From: Henckelia pumila
Lineage: Eukaryota; Streptophyta; Magnoliopsida; Lamiales; Gesneriaceae
Direction: 5' to 3'
NCBI RefSeq assembly: GCF_033568475.1
Contig: NW_027331831.1
Location: 9,858,001 to 9,922,000, forward strand
Length of the DNA: 64,000 bases
In this document: piece by piece, positions 24,296-37,037 of the stretch
Position numbering within the stretch: position 1 is the first letter of the stretch
Layout: each line of letters opens with the position of its first letter
Notes under the pieces: generated by a model
Told to the model about the DNA's origin: nothing
The model's input: the letters and a program-made list of their open reading frames with translations, nothing else
Databases searched by the model: none
Made by a program: the position numbers and the translations under genes

Positions 24296-26185
24296 TGTTC
24301 AAAAAACGTGTTCAGATCAATTAAGAATTGATACCCGGTGCAGCGGAAGTTTTAAAATTTTATTTTTATATATGGAACGATTCCATATCATGGGTATCAA
24401 AACTTTACGATTAAATTATGCAAGTAAAAATAAAATCACAATTAAATTTTTACCTCTTCAAGAAACGGCTTGATTATGGACACCAACAGAATTTAATCTG
24501 CTCTTCTTGTATATCTCGGGAACCGATGGCTTCATGATCAATCTCCGGAATCAAGTCCACGAACAGAAAACAAAAACCCTCTGATTGATTGCACTAGAAA
24601 TCAATCAGATGTTTATCGATGAGAATAAACAGATTTGATCTGTCAATTCAGAATGTAATTTTCCTCAAAAATCACAAACTGAATTTTCTCAAAAAGGGAC
24701 AGAGGATTTCGAAAATCCCCTTGAAATAATATGAGGGATTTTTGAAAATTGCTGGAATGAATTCTTATGATTTTTGAACACTACTCATCTATTTATAGAT
24801 AATTTCTAGACTAGATTAAGTTATGGTTGTATTAGGACTCTAACTCCTTAGGGCCCACAATCCATAACTTAAGCCCAACAAGCCAAGCCCGTTATTATAG
24901 AAATTAATATAAAATTCATCATGACTCCGATTGATAAACCGATTTCACCAATGTGCACAGAAACCATTTCTGCACCTTTTAAAGTCAAGATAATTTTTCT
25001 GAATCCGAATTCAGTGATTTCCAAAAATGTCCATCCCTATGTCATTTTAGGAAATTCCACTCCCTTTTAGTTAAGAAGTCCAACTTCTCTTTCATTAAAT
25101 TTAACTCTTTAAATTTAACTATCTCAACGGGGTTTAGTAATCCATTACTTGTGTGACCCTCAATGGTTAATACAACTAGCCGTGGGCTCACAACTCCTTG
25201 TGACTCGGAACAACAATTTTCGACTTGCCCAACGAATCATGATAAGAGCGTCTAGCAACATCGCCCCATGATTCCCTAGGTATCACTGATAGTGCCTGCA
25301 AGAACCAGTAGATTTTGGTTAGCATACAGTACGGTCCCTTCATCCATATATCCCGATCGAATCAATAACCATTGGTGTATCGAGAGTCGTTCGAGATTCG
25401 ATAACTATGCATTACATCTTGGAGATCAAATAGTGACATCACATGTGTTACTAGGAAAACTGAGTAACCTAAAACACATCATGTACTCTGGCCAGAGATT
25501 CGTCACACTAATATCTCCTCAGATCGCATAGGATATCCACACTCGCAAGTATGTGGTGAATCCTTGAAAACAAAGCATCGACTCCTATATGTGTCGTAAC
25601 TGTATCCAATCCCGACACCTGATGACCCCAATAGAGTCGGTAAATGAGTCAAAGTACAGTACTAGCATATAGAGTCTCAATGATGTTTCAAGTAGTAAGG
25701 ACTAATGGTATACAACCAAAACCGCGGACTTTATCCACTCGATAAGTGATAACCACTTGGAAAGTCCAAATAGGATAGTTCAATCATTCATCATATGAAT
25801 ATCCATTTGCATGATTTGAACATCTCCATGTCCATTACCAATGAAACGTGGTACTTGGCATCACAAATGCTAGTCTCAATCTCGAGCGATCTTTATCCTT
25901 ATTAGCGAACGGCTCAATTGACTAGGAACTGTTTAGAATATATAGCGACTATAATATGTGTTTCATAATAGTGATCTCTCTTTATTTACTATCTCATCTT
26001 ACTTACACTATAGTATATTCAAGGTCCTTATCAAAACATCAATAGTATATCACAATATAACAATATGAAGAAAGACAAAGACAATGCCATTAATGAATGC
26101 AAATTATATTAAACAAAGATTGTTTATACATAGAGTCACAAAAGCTCTTAGCCACAAGTTGGCTAACTGGGCACCCACTCTTTCA
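24296..26185 (-). repeat. Copia 3' LTR (left copy, 1890 bp)
   Basis: It runs from TGTTCAAAAAACGTGTTCAG to CACCCACTCTTTCA on the plus strand. It keeps a segment near 25370-25665 that is missing from the other LTR. The purine-rich GGGCAAGTGGGAGAT on the minus strand at 26186-26200 is the polypurine tract. Confidence 0.92.
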
Positions 26186-26199
26186 ATCTCCCACTTGCC

Positions 26200-29100
26200 C
26201 TAAAGCCAACTAGTCATACTACGCAATCCCATTGCTTCGCGATGTTTGTCAAACAATGGTCCTGACAAGGGCTTAGTAAGTGGATCTGCGATATTGTCTG
26301 TAGAGGCCACTCTCTCGACAGTGATGTTTCCTATTTCCACAATCTCCCGGATGATGTGGTATTTCCTCAGTACGTGTTTGGATCTTTGATGAGACCTTGT
26401 TTTCTTTGCCTGAGCAATGACACTAGTGTTGTCACAGTACACCGGAACTGGACCAACAGCTTCAGGAATTACGCCCAACTCTTGGACGAAATTTCTCATC
26501 CAAACGGCCTCTTTAGCAGCAGCTGATGCTGCAATGTATTCTGCCTCAGTAGTGGAATCCGCTGTGGTGTCTTGCTTGAAACTCTTCCAAGAGACAGCAC
26601 CGCCATTAAGCATGAATACAAATCCAGAGGTTGACTTCGAGTCATCCACGTCGCTTTGGAAGCTAGAGTCGTTATAGCCTTCCAATTTCAATTCTCTTCC
26701 TCCATAAACCATGAATATATTATTAGTCCTTCTCAAGTACTTAAGAATATCCTTCACGGCTTTCCAATGCATTTGACCGGGGTTGGCCTGATATCTGCTC
26801 GTGACACTCAGAGCAAAGGCTACATCTGGTCTGGTAGATATCATCCCATACATAATACTACCTATGGCTGACGCATATGGTATGTGTGTCATTTTTTCTA
26901 TCTCTTTGTCAGTCTTGGGACACATAGACTTGGATAGAGAAACTCCATGACACATAGGTAGATGTCCTCTCTTGGACTCATCCATAGAAAACCTTTTAAA
27001 TATGGTGTCAATGTAGGTTGCTTGAGTGAGTCCTATCATTCTCTTAGATCTATCTCTATAGATCTGTATCCCTAGAATATAGGATGCCTCACCCAAATCC
27101 TTCATCGAGAATCTACCTGATAACCATATCTTTGTTGACTGCAACATCCCTACATCATTCCCAATGAGTAGGATGTCATCAACATAAAGCACTAAGAACG
27201 TCACCGCATCCTTAACTACTTTCTTGTACACGCACGGTTCCTTCGGGTTTTTGATGAAACCAAAGTCCTTTATTGTTTCATCAAATTTCTGGTTCCAACT
27301 TCTTGATGCTTGTTTGAGACCATAAATTGATCTCTGAAGCTTGCATACCTTATGCTCGCTTCCCATGGATGTGAATCCCTCGGGCTGCATCATATAGATT
27401 TCTTTCTTAATGTTTCCATTAAGAAATGCAGTCTTCACATCCATTTGCCATATCTCATAGTCATACCATGCTGCTATGGCAATAATGATTCTTATGGACT
27501 TGAACATTGCGACTGGTGAAAAGGTTTTATCATAGTCAACTCCTTGTCTTTGAGTATAACCTTTTGCTACCAATCGTGCCTTGTAGGTAAGTACCTTACC
27601 ATCAGGCCCAAGTTTTCTCTTGTAGATCCATTTACACCCTATTGGAACAATTCCATCGGGAGGATCTACTAAAGACCAAACTTGGTTTGTATGCATCGAT
27701 TCTATTTTCGACTGCATAGCTTCAAGACATAAATTAGAATCCGCATCAGAAATTGCTTCCTTGAAGTTTCTTGGATCACATCCAATGTCGGGTTCACTTT
27801 GATCCCCTTCAAGAAGAAGACCATATCGAATAGGAGGTCTAGAAGTCCTCTCGGATCTTCTAGATATAGGCGTGTCCACTGAAGGTTCTTGAGGTGTGGG
27901 ATCGTTATTTTGTATCTTGGGTTCTTCTCGAATTTCTTCGAGTTCCATCATCTTGCCTTTCTTATCTAATAAAAACTCCTTCTCCATGAAGGTGGCATTC
28001 CTTGAAACAAACACTTTTGTTTCATTAGGATGATAGAAATAATATCCGATTGAATTCTTCGGATATCCTACAAAATAACATAAGGTGGATCGACTATCCA
28101 ACTTATCTTCCACTGTCTGCTTCACGTAAGCAGGACATCCCCAAATCCTTAAGTACGAATACTTAGGAGCTTTGCCATTCCATAACTCGTATGGAGTTTT
28201 ATTTACTGCTTTAGTGTGGAAATTGTTCAACAACAATACCGCCGTTTCAAGCGCATAGCCCCAAAACGAAGGTGGGAGCTCAGTGAAGCTCATCATAGAT
28301 CGAACCAGGTCCAACAAAGTTCGATTGCGACGCTCCGAGACACCATTCAGCTGAGGTGTCATAGGAGGAGTCCACTGAGAGAGAATCTCATTCTCTTTTA
28401 GATAGCTCAAAAACTCGGTACTTAAGTATTCTCCACCTCGATCCGATCGAAGTGCTTTATACTTCTACCTTGTTTGTTTTCTACTTCAGCCTTGAATTCT
28501 TTGAACTTTTCAAATGATTCAGACTTATATTTCATTAAATATAAATACCCATACCTAGAATAATCATCAGTAAAGGTAATGAAGTAGGTGTGACCAAATT
28601 TAGTACTGATACTAAATGGTCCACAAACATCTGTATGGATCAAATCCAACAGATTTTGACTACGCTCAGGCTTTCCTTTGAAAGGATATTTAGTCATTTT
28701 TCCTTTTAGGCAGGACTCACAAGTAGGTAGAGACTTAATATCAGACATATCAAACATGTCCTCTCCCACTAGCTTGTTTATCCTCCTTGAGGAAATATGA
28801 CCTAGCCTAGCATGCCAAAGGTTTGCCGGGTTTTGACTATCGTTTTTCCTTTTATTTGTTGTTACCGGCTTATCAACATAATTAATTGGAACGTCTTTTA
28901 ATTTTAGGTTATATAGATCGTTTTCAAGTTGTCCATTTCCAATCAAACATTCATTCTTGTAAATATTGCAAATCTCATTCACAAAATTACAAGAAAAACC
29001 ATTTCTATCAAGCATAGAAATAAAAATAATGTTTTAATCGAATCTGGCACAAATAAAACGTTTCTCAAAAATAACATAAAATCGTTCTACAAAACTAAAT

Positions 29101-29467
29101 AAATGTCTCCTATAGCTTGGGCTTCAACTCTAGAACCATTTCCGAGTCTTAGCTGGGTCTCACCCTTCCTAAGCTTATTACTTCTTGTCATTATTTGAAA
29201 CTCATTGCAAATGTGAGATCTACATCTGGTATCCAATACCCAAGAAGTAGTATTAAGTAAAACATTTATTTCAATATAAAACATACCCTTTGCAGTTACG
29301 TTTCCAATGACCGGGTTTTTTGCAGTGATGGCAAACTTGTTTAGACTTGTCCAATTTTGCATGTAACATTTGGCCTTGAGATCATGGTCCAACCATTTCT
29401 CTAGTTCGGCCAACCTTTCGGTAGTTACATCAGCCGGGGCTGTTTTCGGAGAAGCCTTTTCTAACAC
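26200..29467 (-). pseudogene. Copia gag-pol remnant: gag knuckle, protease, integrase, RT, RNase H
   Basis: Three open segments on the minus strand. 29467-29087 holds the end of gag and the protease, where the usual catalytic DTG/DSG reads DTRCRSH, a probable loss of function. A zinc knuckle CHHCKKPGHWKRNC is present in another frame at about 29292-29333, so a frameshift follows it. 29015-28422 holds the pre-integrase WHARLGHIS, the CESC pair and the first integrase aspartate in HTDVCGP. A second frameshift lies near 28460. 28410-26200 (736 residues) continues the integrase (LNGVSERRNR), then the reverse transcriptase with LYVDDILLIGND and RNase H (STTEAEYIAAS, ADPLTKPL). RT and RNase H look intact. 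An N-terminal gag ORF upstream of 29467 is not recognisable. Confidence 0.9.
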
Positions 29468-31270
29468 TTAGAAAATCTTTTCCGAACTCTGGACAATCTT
29501 AACTTATTGAACCATTCCGTATAGTTGCGCCAAGAAAGTTTGTTTTGTTCGAAAATTGAAACATGTGGATTACGAAGATTCATCATAATGATATACTGAG
29601 ATGAAACAGACAATAATCGATGATTGTTTAATTAATTTACTAAGACATAAAATATGGCAAATTTTAATTTTATGAATTACACTCCCACTATTTTAACGAT
29701 TTCACTACCCTCTAGTGAAAACGGGAAACTCCTTTCTTTAGTGGGAACATGGAGTCCAATTGACAAATCATAGTCCCGAATAATATCAGCCAACCATAAT
29801 TTTCAAAAAGTAGAGCCCAATTACTTTCAAAGTAACCCCCATGTTTTTACCTCATGTCCAATAAGGGCCCAATAATATGACGTCGTTTATTGTGACATGT
29901 CAAGATAACCCATCAATATTAAGTTGTGATGGACGGTCGCCATGTGGATCCCCCAATAATATGAGCCAATCCCATGGGAGTTCCACCCAACTTACAACAT
30001 GTGTCGATCCAATGTACAACTTTCCAACGAACGGGCCCCCCCAATAATATGAGCCAGACCATATCCGCGGGTAGCATCTCATACATTGATCGTTGATGGA
30101 AGGTAGGAACATTTAAACAATATTTAAATTCCCTTTTATAAATCTTGATATCAATTTTAAATCATATTTAAAATGAGGGATTTTAATTTTTGAAAATTTG
30201 TCTCATCATGCAATTTATGTATGCTTGCGGGATTCATACAATTTAGTCTAAACATGCATATATCAATAATATCATATATTATTTAAGGATGATCGATCCC
30301 ATTATCTAATCGACCCGTGGTTGCCAATCACGAGTCTAAGTCCAATCCTAGGTGATATGCAAGTATGCAATGCAATCCTATTACATTGAGCTTCCATTTA
30401 CATTTCTTCGGTCTTTATCGTCTGCTGGGCCCACCATTGTCTTCAAATATTTATCTTCCACTAAGTCTAACAAATTTACAATAAATTTCGATGACAAGTA
30501 GGGGATACATATTTAAGGGGTGGGAACGGGCCATAAACCAAGCCCACTTTTTATTACAAATAACAATTCAAATTGGGCTATAAACCAAGCCCATTAATAA
30601 AACCCAACAACAATAAAACCAAATGTAAATAACCTAACATACACCTACAAACTTGGTCATGGCAATCGATCATCCTTTTATCCAATAATTAATTCAATAA
30701 TTAAATAATTGGATAACATGCAATGACATCATATTTAAAAAGATAAAATCAAATTTTATCTTATCCTTTCATAAGATCATATCTTATCATAAATTGTACC
30801 AAAATAATTGATTTTATAAAATCTAATTTAACGGATAAAATTTATAAATTTTCCAAAAATTCAAATTTATCCAAAAATCAATTTTAAAAATTTCAGACTC
30901 GAATAATTCGATCCGATGTCTCGTGAACCAATCAAAAACAATTTTCGATCGGACCAAAAACTAGAATTTCAAAATTTCAAAATTTTAATTAAAAATGAAT
31001 TTTAATTTTCCCGAACTGCCCGGGACATTCCCGGGCAGCCCCCTCCTCCACGTGGGATAGGGCTGCCCACGTGGAGGCGGGCAGCTTCGTCGCTGCCCTG
31101 GCGCTGCCCTTGGGCAGCGATCAAATCCCTGCCCCGGGCAGCGACGATCGCTGCCCCGATGCCCCTGTTCCGTCAAAATTTTAATTTTTAAAATTCGTTT
31201 TGTTTTCAAAAAACCGAGGCCAAATATTTTGTACAATCGATTAATTTAATCGTTTGATCTGAGCAACCTG
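29468..31270 (-). other. Copia leader / decayed gag region
   Basis: About 1.8 kb between gag remnants and the primer site. The motif CCAATAATATGA recurs at about 29868, 29951 and 30051, twice within the longer CCCCAATAATATGAGCCA. The region near 31010-31165 is GC-rich, with about ten copies of GGGCAG or CTGCCC in both orientations. The rest is AT-rich. No intact ORF is credible. Confidence 0.65.
31009..31170. repeat. GC-rich GGGCAGC/GCTGCCC inverted motif cluster
   Basis: GCTGCCC and GGGCAGC alternate within 160 bases of otherwise AT-rich copia leader, including CTTGGGCAG and CCCCGGGCAGC, so several strong hairpins are possible. It is adjacent to the primer-binding site, where RNA structure could matter for packaging or priming; that role is inference. 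Confidence 0.7.
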
Positions 31271-31282
31271 TCTCTGATACCA
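31271..31282 (-). other. Primer-binding site of the copia element (tRNA-iMet type)
   Basis: The minus strand reads TGGTATCAGAGA one base from the LTR end at 31284, matching the initiator-methionine tRNA 3' end used by many copia elements except for the last base. Confidence 0.8.
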
Positions 31283-31283
31283 C

Positions 31284-32889
31284 TGTTGGAAAAACGTGTT
31301 CAGATCAATTAAGAATTGATACCCGGTGCAGCGGAAGTTTAAAAATTTCATTTTTATATATGGAACGATTCCATATCATGGGTATCAAAACTTTACGATT
31401 AAATTATGCAAGTAAAAATAAAATCACAATTAAATTTTTACCTCTTCAAACAACGGCTTAATTATGGACACCAACAGAATTTAATCTGCTCTTCTTGTAT
31501 ATCCCGGGAACCGATGGCTTCACGATCAATCTCCGGAATCAGGTCCACGAACAAAAAACAGAAACCCTCTGATTGATTGCACTAAAAATCAATCAGATGT
31601 TTATCGATGAAAATAAACAGATTTGATATGTCAATTCAGAATGTAATTTTCCTCAAAAATCACAAACTGAATTTTCTCAAAAAGGGACAGAGAATTTCGA
31701 AAATCCCCTTGAAATAATATGAGTGATTTTCGAAAATTTCTAGAATGAATTCTTATGATTTTTGAACACTACTCATCTATTTATAGATAATTTCTAGACT
31801 AGATTAAGTTATGATTGTATTAGGACTCTAACTTCTTAGGGCCCATAATCCATAACTTAAGCCCAACAAGCCAAGCCCGTTATTATAGAAATTAATATAA
31901 AATTCATCATGACTCCGATTGATAAACCGATTTCACCAATGTGCACAGAAATCATTTCTGCACCTTTTAAAGTCAAGATAATTTTTCTGAATCCGAATTC
32001 AGTGATTTCCAAAAATGTCCATCCCTATGTCATTTTAGGAAATTCCACTCCCTTTTAGTTAAGAAGTCCAACTTCTCTTTCATTAAATTTAACTCTTTAA
32101 ATTTAACTATCTCAACGGGGTTTAGTAATCCATTACTTGTGTGACCCTCAATGGTTCAGGGATACAGCTAGCCGTGGGCTCACAACTCCTTGTGACTCGG
32201 AATAACAATTTCCGACTTGCCCAACGAATCATGGTAAGAACGTCTAGCAACATCGCCCCATGATTCCTTAGGTATCACTGATAGTGCCTGCAAGAACCAG
32301 TAGATTTTGGTTAGCGTACAGTACGGTCCCTTCATCCATATATCCCGATCGAATCAACAACCATTGGTGCATATAGAGTCTCAATGATGTTTCAAGTAGT
32401 AAGGACTAATGGTATACAACCAAAACCGCGGACTTTATCCACTCGATAAGTGATAACCACTTGGAAAGTCCGAATAGGGTAGTTCGATCATTCATCATAT
32501 GAATATCCATTTGCATGATTTGAACATCTCCATGTCCATTACCAATGAAACGTGGTACTTGGCATCACAAATGCTAGTCTCAATCTCGAGCGATCCTTAT
32601 CCTTATTAGCGGACGGCTCAATTGACTAGGAACTGTTTAGAATATACAGTGACTATAAGATGTGTTTCATAATAGTGATCTCTCTTTATTCACTATCTCA
32701 TCTTACTTACACTATAGTATATTCAAGATCTTTATCAAAACATCAATAGTATATCACAATATAACAATATGAAGAAAGACAAAGAAAATGCCATTAATGA
32801 ATGTAAATTATATTAAACAAAGATTGTTTATACATAGAGTCACAAAAGCCCTTAGCCACAAGTTGGCTAACCGGGCACCCACTCTTTCA
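31284..32889 (-). repeat. Copia 5' LTR (right copy, 1606 bp, internally deleted)
   Basis: It is colinear with the left LTR from TGTTGGAAAAACGTG to ACTCTTTCA but lacks about 285 bases at 32369, where CCATTGGTG joins directly to CATATAGAGTCTC. The deletion arose after insertion, because the partner LTR keeps the segment. Confidence 0.9.
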
Positions 32890-32898
32890 AACACACCT

Positions 32899-33075
32899 TG
32901 GTCACGCCTTTTAGGCCCCTGACTTTGGTTCAGCTCATCACCTTAGTCACGCCTCTTAGGCCCCTGACTTTGGTTCAGCTCATCACCTTAGTCATGCCTC
33001 TTAGGCCCCTGACTTTGGTTCAGCTCGTCACTTTAGTAACGCCCCTTAAGTCCTTGAATTTGGTTCAAGCTCATT
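32899..33075 (+). repeat. 45-bp tandem repeat, about four units (Tat 3' region)
   Basis: The unit contains TTAGGCCCCTGACTTTGG and TTCAGCTCATCACCTTAG, repeated four times with growing divergence to the right. Because 45 is a multiple of three, an ORF appears across it (32898-33110), but it only translates the repeat. Confidence 0.85.
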
Positions 33076-33255
33076 ATCCTAGCCAGCTTAACCAAACACA
33101 CTCATCTTAACTTGAGCACATCTAGTACTGGCAGCTCAGTTTAGTACATACTTAAACAATAAGGGTAAACTTCATAGTGACCCCGTTGAGCACACTTAAC
33201 AAATAAGAGAGGCTACTTCACATCAGGCTCATCAAGGTAAACTTGGAGCATGGGA

Positions 33256-33440
33256 AGGTCAGGTCGGGAGCTCGGGAGTCCATTCAAGCTCTTGGGTCAC
33301 ATAAACCAGGTCAGGTCGGGAGCTCGGGAGTCCATTCAAGCTCTCGAGTCACATAAGCCAGGTCAGGTCAGGAGATCGGGAGTCCATTCAAGCTTTCGGG
33401 TCGCATAAACCAGGTCAGGTCGGGAGCTCGGGAGCTCGGC
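33256..33440 (+). repeat. 52-bp tandem repeat, about 3.5 units (Tat 3' region)
   Basis: Units begin AGGTCAGGTCGGGAGCTCGG at 33256, 33308, 33360 and 33412 and include GGAGTCCATTCAAGCT. The spacing is exactly 52 bases. It lies between the first and third tandem arrays of the same element. Confidence 0.85.
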
Positions 33441-33473
33441 CAAGGTTCCCCGGCATATTTGACAATTCGGCCC

Positions 33474-33770
33474 GGGAGCTCAGCTCGGCCACCTAAAGCT
33501 CAGCTCAGCTCAACGCCTTTGGGGTGTTAGTTTATTTTTAAGTGGTTATTATGCCTCCCCTTAGGGAGCTCAGCTCGGCCACCTAAAGCTCAGCTCAGCT
33601 CAACGCCTTTCGGGTGTTGGTTTATTTTTAAGTGGTTATTATGCCTCCCCTTAGGGAGCTCAGCTCGGCCACCTAAAGCTCAGCTCAGCTCAGCTCAACG
33701 CCTTTTGGGTGTTAGTTTATTTTTAAGTGTTAATTTTTCCTCCCTCCAGGGAGCTTGGCTCAACTCATTT
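33474..33770 (+). repeat. 90-bp tandem repeat, about three units (Tat 3' region)
   Basis: Units begin GGGAGCTCAGCTCGGCCACC at 33474, 33564 and 33654, with a partial copy near 33758. Each contains GTGTTAGTTTATTTTTAAGT. Tandem arrays between pol and the 3' LTR are known in Tat/Ogre-type elements. Confidence 0.85.
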
Positions 33771-33881
33771 TAAGGTGTTAGTAATCGCAACTCAAATTGT
33801 GATAACCTAAAAGAATAATAACAGAACTGAGCTTGCATAATCTGACAAAAATCTAAGTGTTTATATCAGCAATTACAAAAA

Positions 33882-35564
33882 TTAATTTTCATTCTCCCCT
33901 TCACCCTCGCCTCCCTCGGCCTCGGCCTCGGCCTCCTTGGCTGCCTCTCCTGAGGTGAGGGAGAGAGCAAATCCATCCAAGTCTAGAAAATCTACGGGGA
34001 TCCCTTCAGGAGGATAACCTGCTGCCCTGAACTGCTGGGTGCAACCCTCGAACCCTTTGGATAGGTAGCCATAGGCTTGGACAGCAACCTCATCCATAAA
34101 CTCGTCCGAATTTAGGAAGCCTTCTTTAAAGCCTTCAGCCCCCTTAGTCAGCTCGGTTCGGGACAACTCTAGCTCTTGGAGGACTTGAGCAAGCTGATCC
34201 TGAGAGCCTTTGAGCTCCCCCTGCAAAGCCTCCTTCTGCACCTCATAAACCCGGAGGTCATTTTGCAGCTTCAACCTCTCAGCTTGGGAGCCCATCCGCA
34301 TTTCCTCCATTTGGGCTCAGAGATTGGCCACCTCCTTTTCATGACCAAGCTTTGCGTCCTCCACTAACTGATTAAGCTCAGCAAAATGAGCTTCATAACT
34401 TCGGGTATCCTTAGAAAATTGCTTTCAAGTCATGGAAGCTCGGAGGGACATCTCGGCATTCAGGACGGCGGCCTAAGAAAGGAAAAGAATAAGTAAATGT
34501 GAACATAAAAGAGGAACATGAAATAATGGAGAAGGGAAGCTTACCTCAGCTGAGGCAGTGTTAGAACGTTGCATCAGCTCAGCCCATCCAAGGCTCTTCA
34601 CATAATCGGCGTCAGCCTGGGAGATCATATCCCGGAGGACTGACCCAGCCATTGGAGTAGGCCCGACCCCCACAATACGCAGGGCATCGTGGTACATCTC
34701 AAAGAAATTGGTCATGCACCGGACCACGGGAGTCTGAGGTTTCTCCGCCTTGAACTGATGGAGGGGTGCCACCTCTGAAATAGAAGACTTCCCGGAGTCC
34801 AGCTCTACTACTTCAGGGTGAGGGCTTGATGGTGCCCGCCTTTTTGAGCCTTTGGACTGGGTTGTAGAAGGCTCAGGCTTGCTAGTAGCCCGGGGTGAAG
34901 GGGCTTTAGATTTGGCTGAGCTCCCTTCAGTCCGGCCCCCAGATGGGGCGGCTGTTTTCTTATTCTCTATCATTCTCTTCATGGCAGCATCCATAACTCT
35001 TTTTTTTGCACAAGGCAAATGGAAGGTCAGGGCAGGAAATATTAAGGAATAACATTAATGAATTAGAGCACGGGCGGGGGAAGGGCCATACCTAAGTTGC
35101 CTCGGACATAAACATCTGCCGAGTTGAGCCCTTGGTGGCAGAGTAGGTCCTCTGCCAGAAGGGCAGAGATATCAAAGCACCTTCCCCCTATAGCCCTTAA
35201 GGCTCCGGTAAATAGCTCCCCCTGTCGAATGCCCAGGGCAGGAACAGGCAGGAGGGGGAGAGTTTCCCTCCAAGCTGAGCATATATCCCAAGCATCGGAG
35301 GGATGAACAAAAAAGAAAGAATTTTTCCAGTTTTTGTTTGAACTGGGAGATCCCTTAAAAAATTTACAATTAGGTCGGCAAGAGAAGTAAAAAGGGCCCT
35401 CCTCAGAGCGTTTGGGGAGAAAAAAAATTACAGATAGTAAAGCAAGTTACTTCGTAACCCAATGTTCTAAAGAGAACTATAAAGCTGCACAAGGTTCGGA
35501 AGGAGTTAGGGGTGAACTGCCCTAAGTGAAGCTCATAATAACGGCTGAGCTGCTGAAAGATGAG
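33882..35564 (-). pseudogene. Antisense Tat gene, C-terminal exons (putative gypsy-type transposon protein)
   Basis: This is the minus-strand gene in the 3' part of the Tat element. Exon from 35564 to 35092 encodes a segment with YYELHLGQFTPNSFRTL and, after a frameshift in a T run near 35420, HPSDAWDICSAWRETLPLLP. It resembles the plant putative gypsy type transposon family (Pfam Transposase_28), judged from memory of the family. A donor (TTAG/GTATGG at 35092) and a second clean intron at 34473-34544 (GAG/GTAAGC to TTTCTTAG/GCC) indicate splicing. The 35018-34545 exon is Ser/Lys/Pro-rich, then has TNFFEMYHDALRIVG. The last exon 34472-33882 has two in-frame stops, then a coiled coil (QNDLRVYEVQKEALQGEL) and an acidic AEAEAEGGEGEGENEN end. 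Function is unknown. The N-terminus is at 42436, beyond the Athila-like insertion. Confidence 0.72.
34473..34544 (-). other. Intron in the antisense Tat gene
   Basis: On the minus strand a GAG/GTAAGC donor and a T/C-rich tract ending TTTCTTAG/GCC bound 72 bases. Reading through gives a stop after LLILFLS, while splicing joins compatible frames. It supports the antisense gene as a real spliced transcription unit rather than a chance ORF. Confidence 0.65.
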
Positions 35565-37031
35565 TGATAAGTGCAATTTATGCACTTAATTTATATATGA
35601 TTTGTCTTGACTTTTGTGATGTATCGAGTATATATTATGTGTATTAGTTGTTGTTTTTGTGAGTTGCAAGGATTGGTGCAAAAGTAGCAAGAAGAAGCGA
35701 AAGGATGCATTATAGAGTATCAACTTCAGAAAATTACTGGGAATTATTGAGGAATTAAAATCCAATCTCATCATCCAGAATAAAGTTTAAGATGTTTTAA
35801 AGCTACTTTTAAAATTTCAGCTCAATCCGACGGTTAGATTATGAGATATGATTTTTTGAAAATTGTATGCAGATTTTCTAACCTGAGAGACATGCGCGGG
35901 CGCGCGTCAGGGCAAATTTGAGCATCCGGGAGACAGAATGGCATGCGCGGGCACCCCTCTATTCAGGCGCGGGCACGCCATCGCAAAATTCAGTTTTTTG
36001 GGTTTTTCGGGAAGGAAACCTTTGGACTTTCGTGGGCTTTTATTTTTTGGATTTGAAACACATATAAAAGGGATTCTTTTGCACACAATTAAAGGAGAAG
36101 CCGCCGCATAGAGAGAAACACATCAAGGATCGATCGAGATAAAATTTTGGAGACTTTGGAAGAGAAAATTCTGCACAAGTTGGAAGAACATCAAAGAACA
36201 AAAACGAAGATAGATCGTCCGGACACGGAAGATCGAATATTTGTATTTGTTTTCCTTCTCTTGAATTTATATTATTGATTTGATGTCTAGTTTCATGAAT
36301 ATGAATTTGTTTCAACTATTTTTGATTATGAACTAAACTTTTTAAGTCTAGAGGTTGATGTAGCCTGGTCAAGACATGTTTATGAATTATTGATTTTATT
36401 GAATTGAGTTCTTCTAAATTAATTGTGATTCTAATTTTGAAAGTCTTTTCAATTTATTGGCCATAAATTGATTTGCCTTATTTATTTAGAATCCGGCACT
36501 CGGGAGAGGGGATTTCGGATAGGATCAATAGAATTCACACTATTAATTGTTTACATGACTCGGGAGAGCTTATAACGTTAATAGAGCCTAGAAAGAACAT
36601 TGTTTTACACACATCATTACAAGTAGATTTTTAATAGGGATATTGAAATCGATCTGTGATTGATACATTCTATTTGATACTCGGGAGAAGGAAATAGTAT
36701 AATCTATGTGTTCTTGGTTATTAATTGAAATGAACTCATGAAAATAGATTAATTAGGAATAAATATTGTCGAGACCAGGTGAAATCAAAACCTCTAGACT
36801 ATTTCTCTCTGATTGATAATCTCTTAAGGATTGTGTGTGTGCGCGTTTTACAAACTTTACTATTTATTTAATTGTTCAGCAAATTTCCAAAGTTTGATTT
36901 TCTAGATAAAATTAAGACTATTTTAATTACAAGTATTGAATATTTTTAAATTACTCCTTGTGGGATCGACACTCTCTCTTTCACTATATTAAAACTTGAC
37001 ACTCGTACGCTTGCGAGTATTTTTCACAACA
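35565..37031 (+). repeat. Athila-like 5' LTR
   Basis: It starts TGATAAGTGCAATTTATGCA and ends TTTTTCACAACA. It contains a GC-rich GCGCGGGCGCGCG stretch (about 35895) and three ACTCGGGAGA motifs (about 36500-36690). It matches 40592-42065 closely. Confidence 0.92.
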
Positions 37032-37037
37032 AGTTTT

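Larger units (their letters stand above)
24296..32889 (-). mobile_element. Ty1/copia retrotransposon nested in Tat
   Basis: LTRs are at 24296-26185 and 31284-32889, with target duplication AACAC at 24291-24295 and 32890-32894. The primer site and protein domains show it points left. The LTRs differ at roughly 3 percent of aligned sites by eye and one has a large deletion, so it appears older than the Tekay insertion. Domain order integrase, RT, RNase H is that of copia. The family within copia was not assigned. Confidence 0.93.

Noticed and set aside
32898..33110. 70-residue repetitive ORF (TLVTPLRPLTLVQL units)
   Set aside because: It is only the translation of a 45-bp tandem repeat inside the Tat 3' region; the period is a multiple of three.
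32899..33770. Possible CRISPR-like arrays
   Set aside because: The units are directly adjacent, without unique spacers, in a plant retrotransposon.
35586..36315. Minus-strand ORFs in the Athila-like LTR
   Set aside because: They lie in LTR sequence with no recognisable domain.
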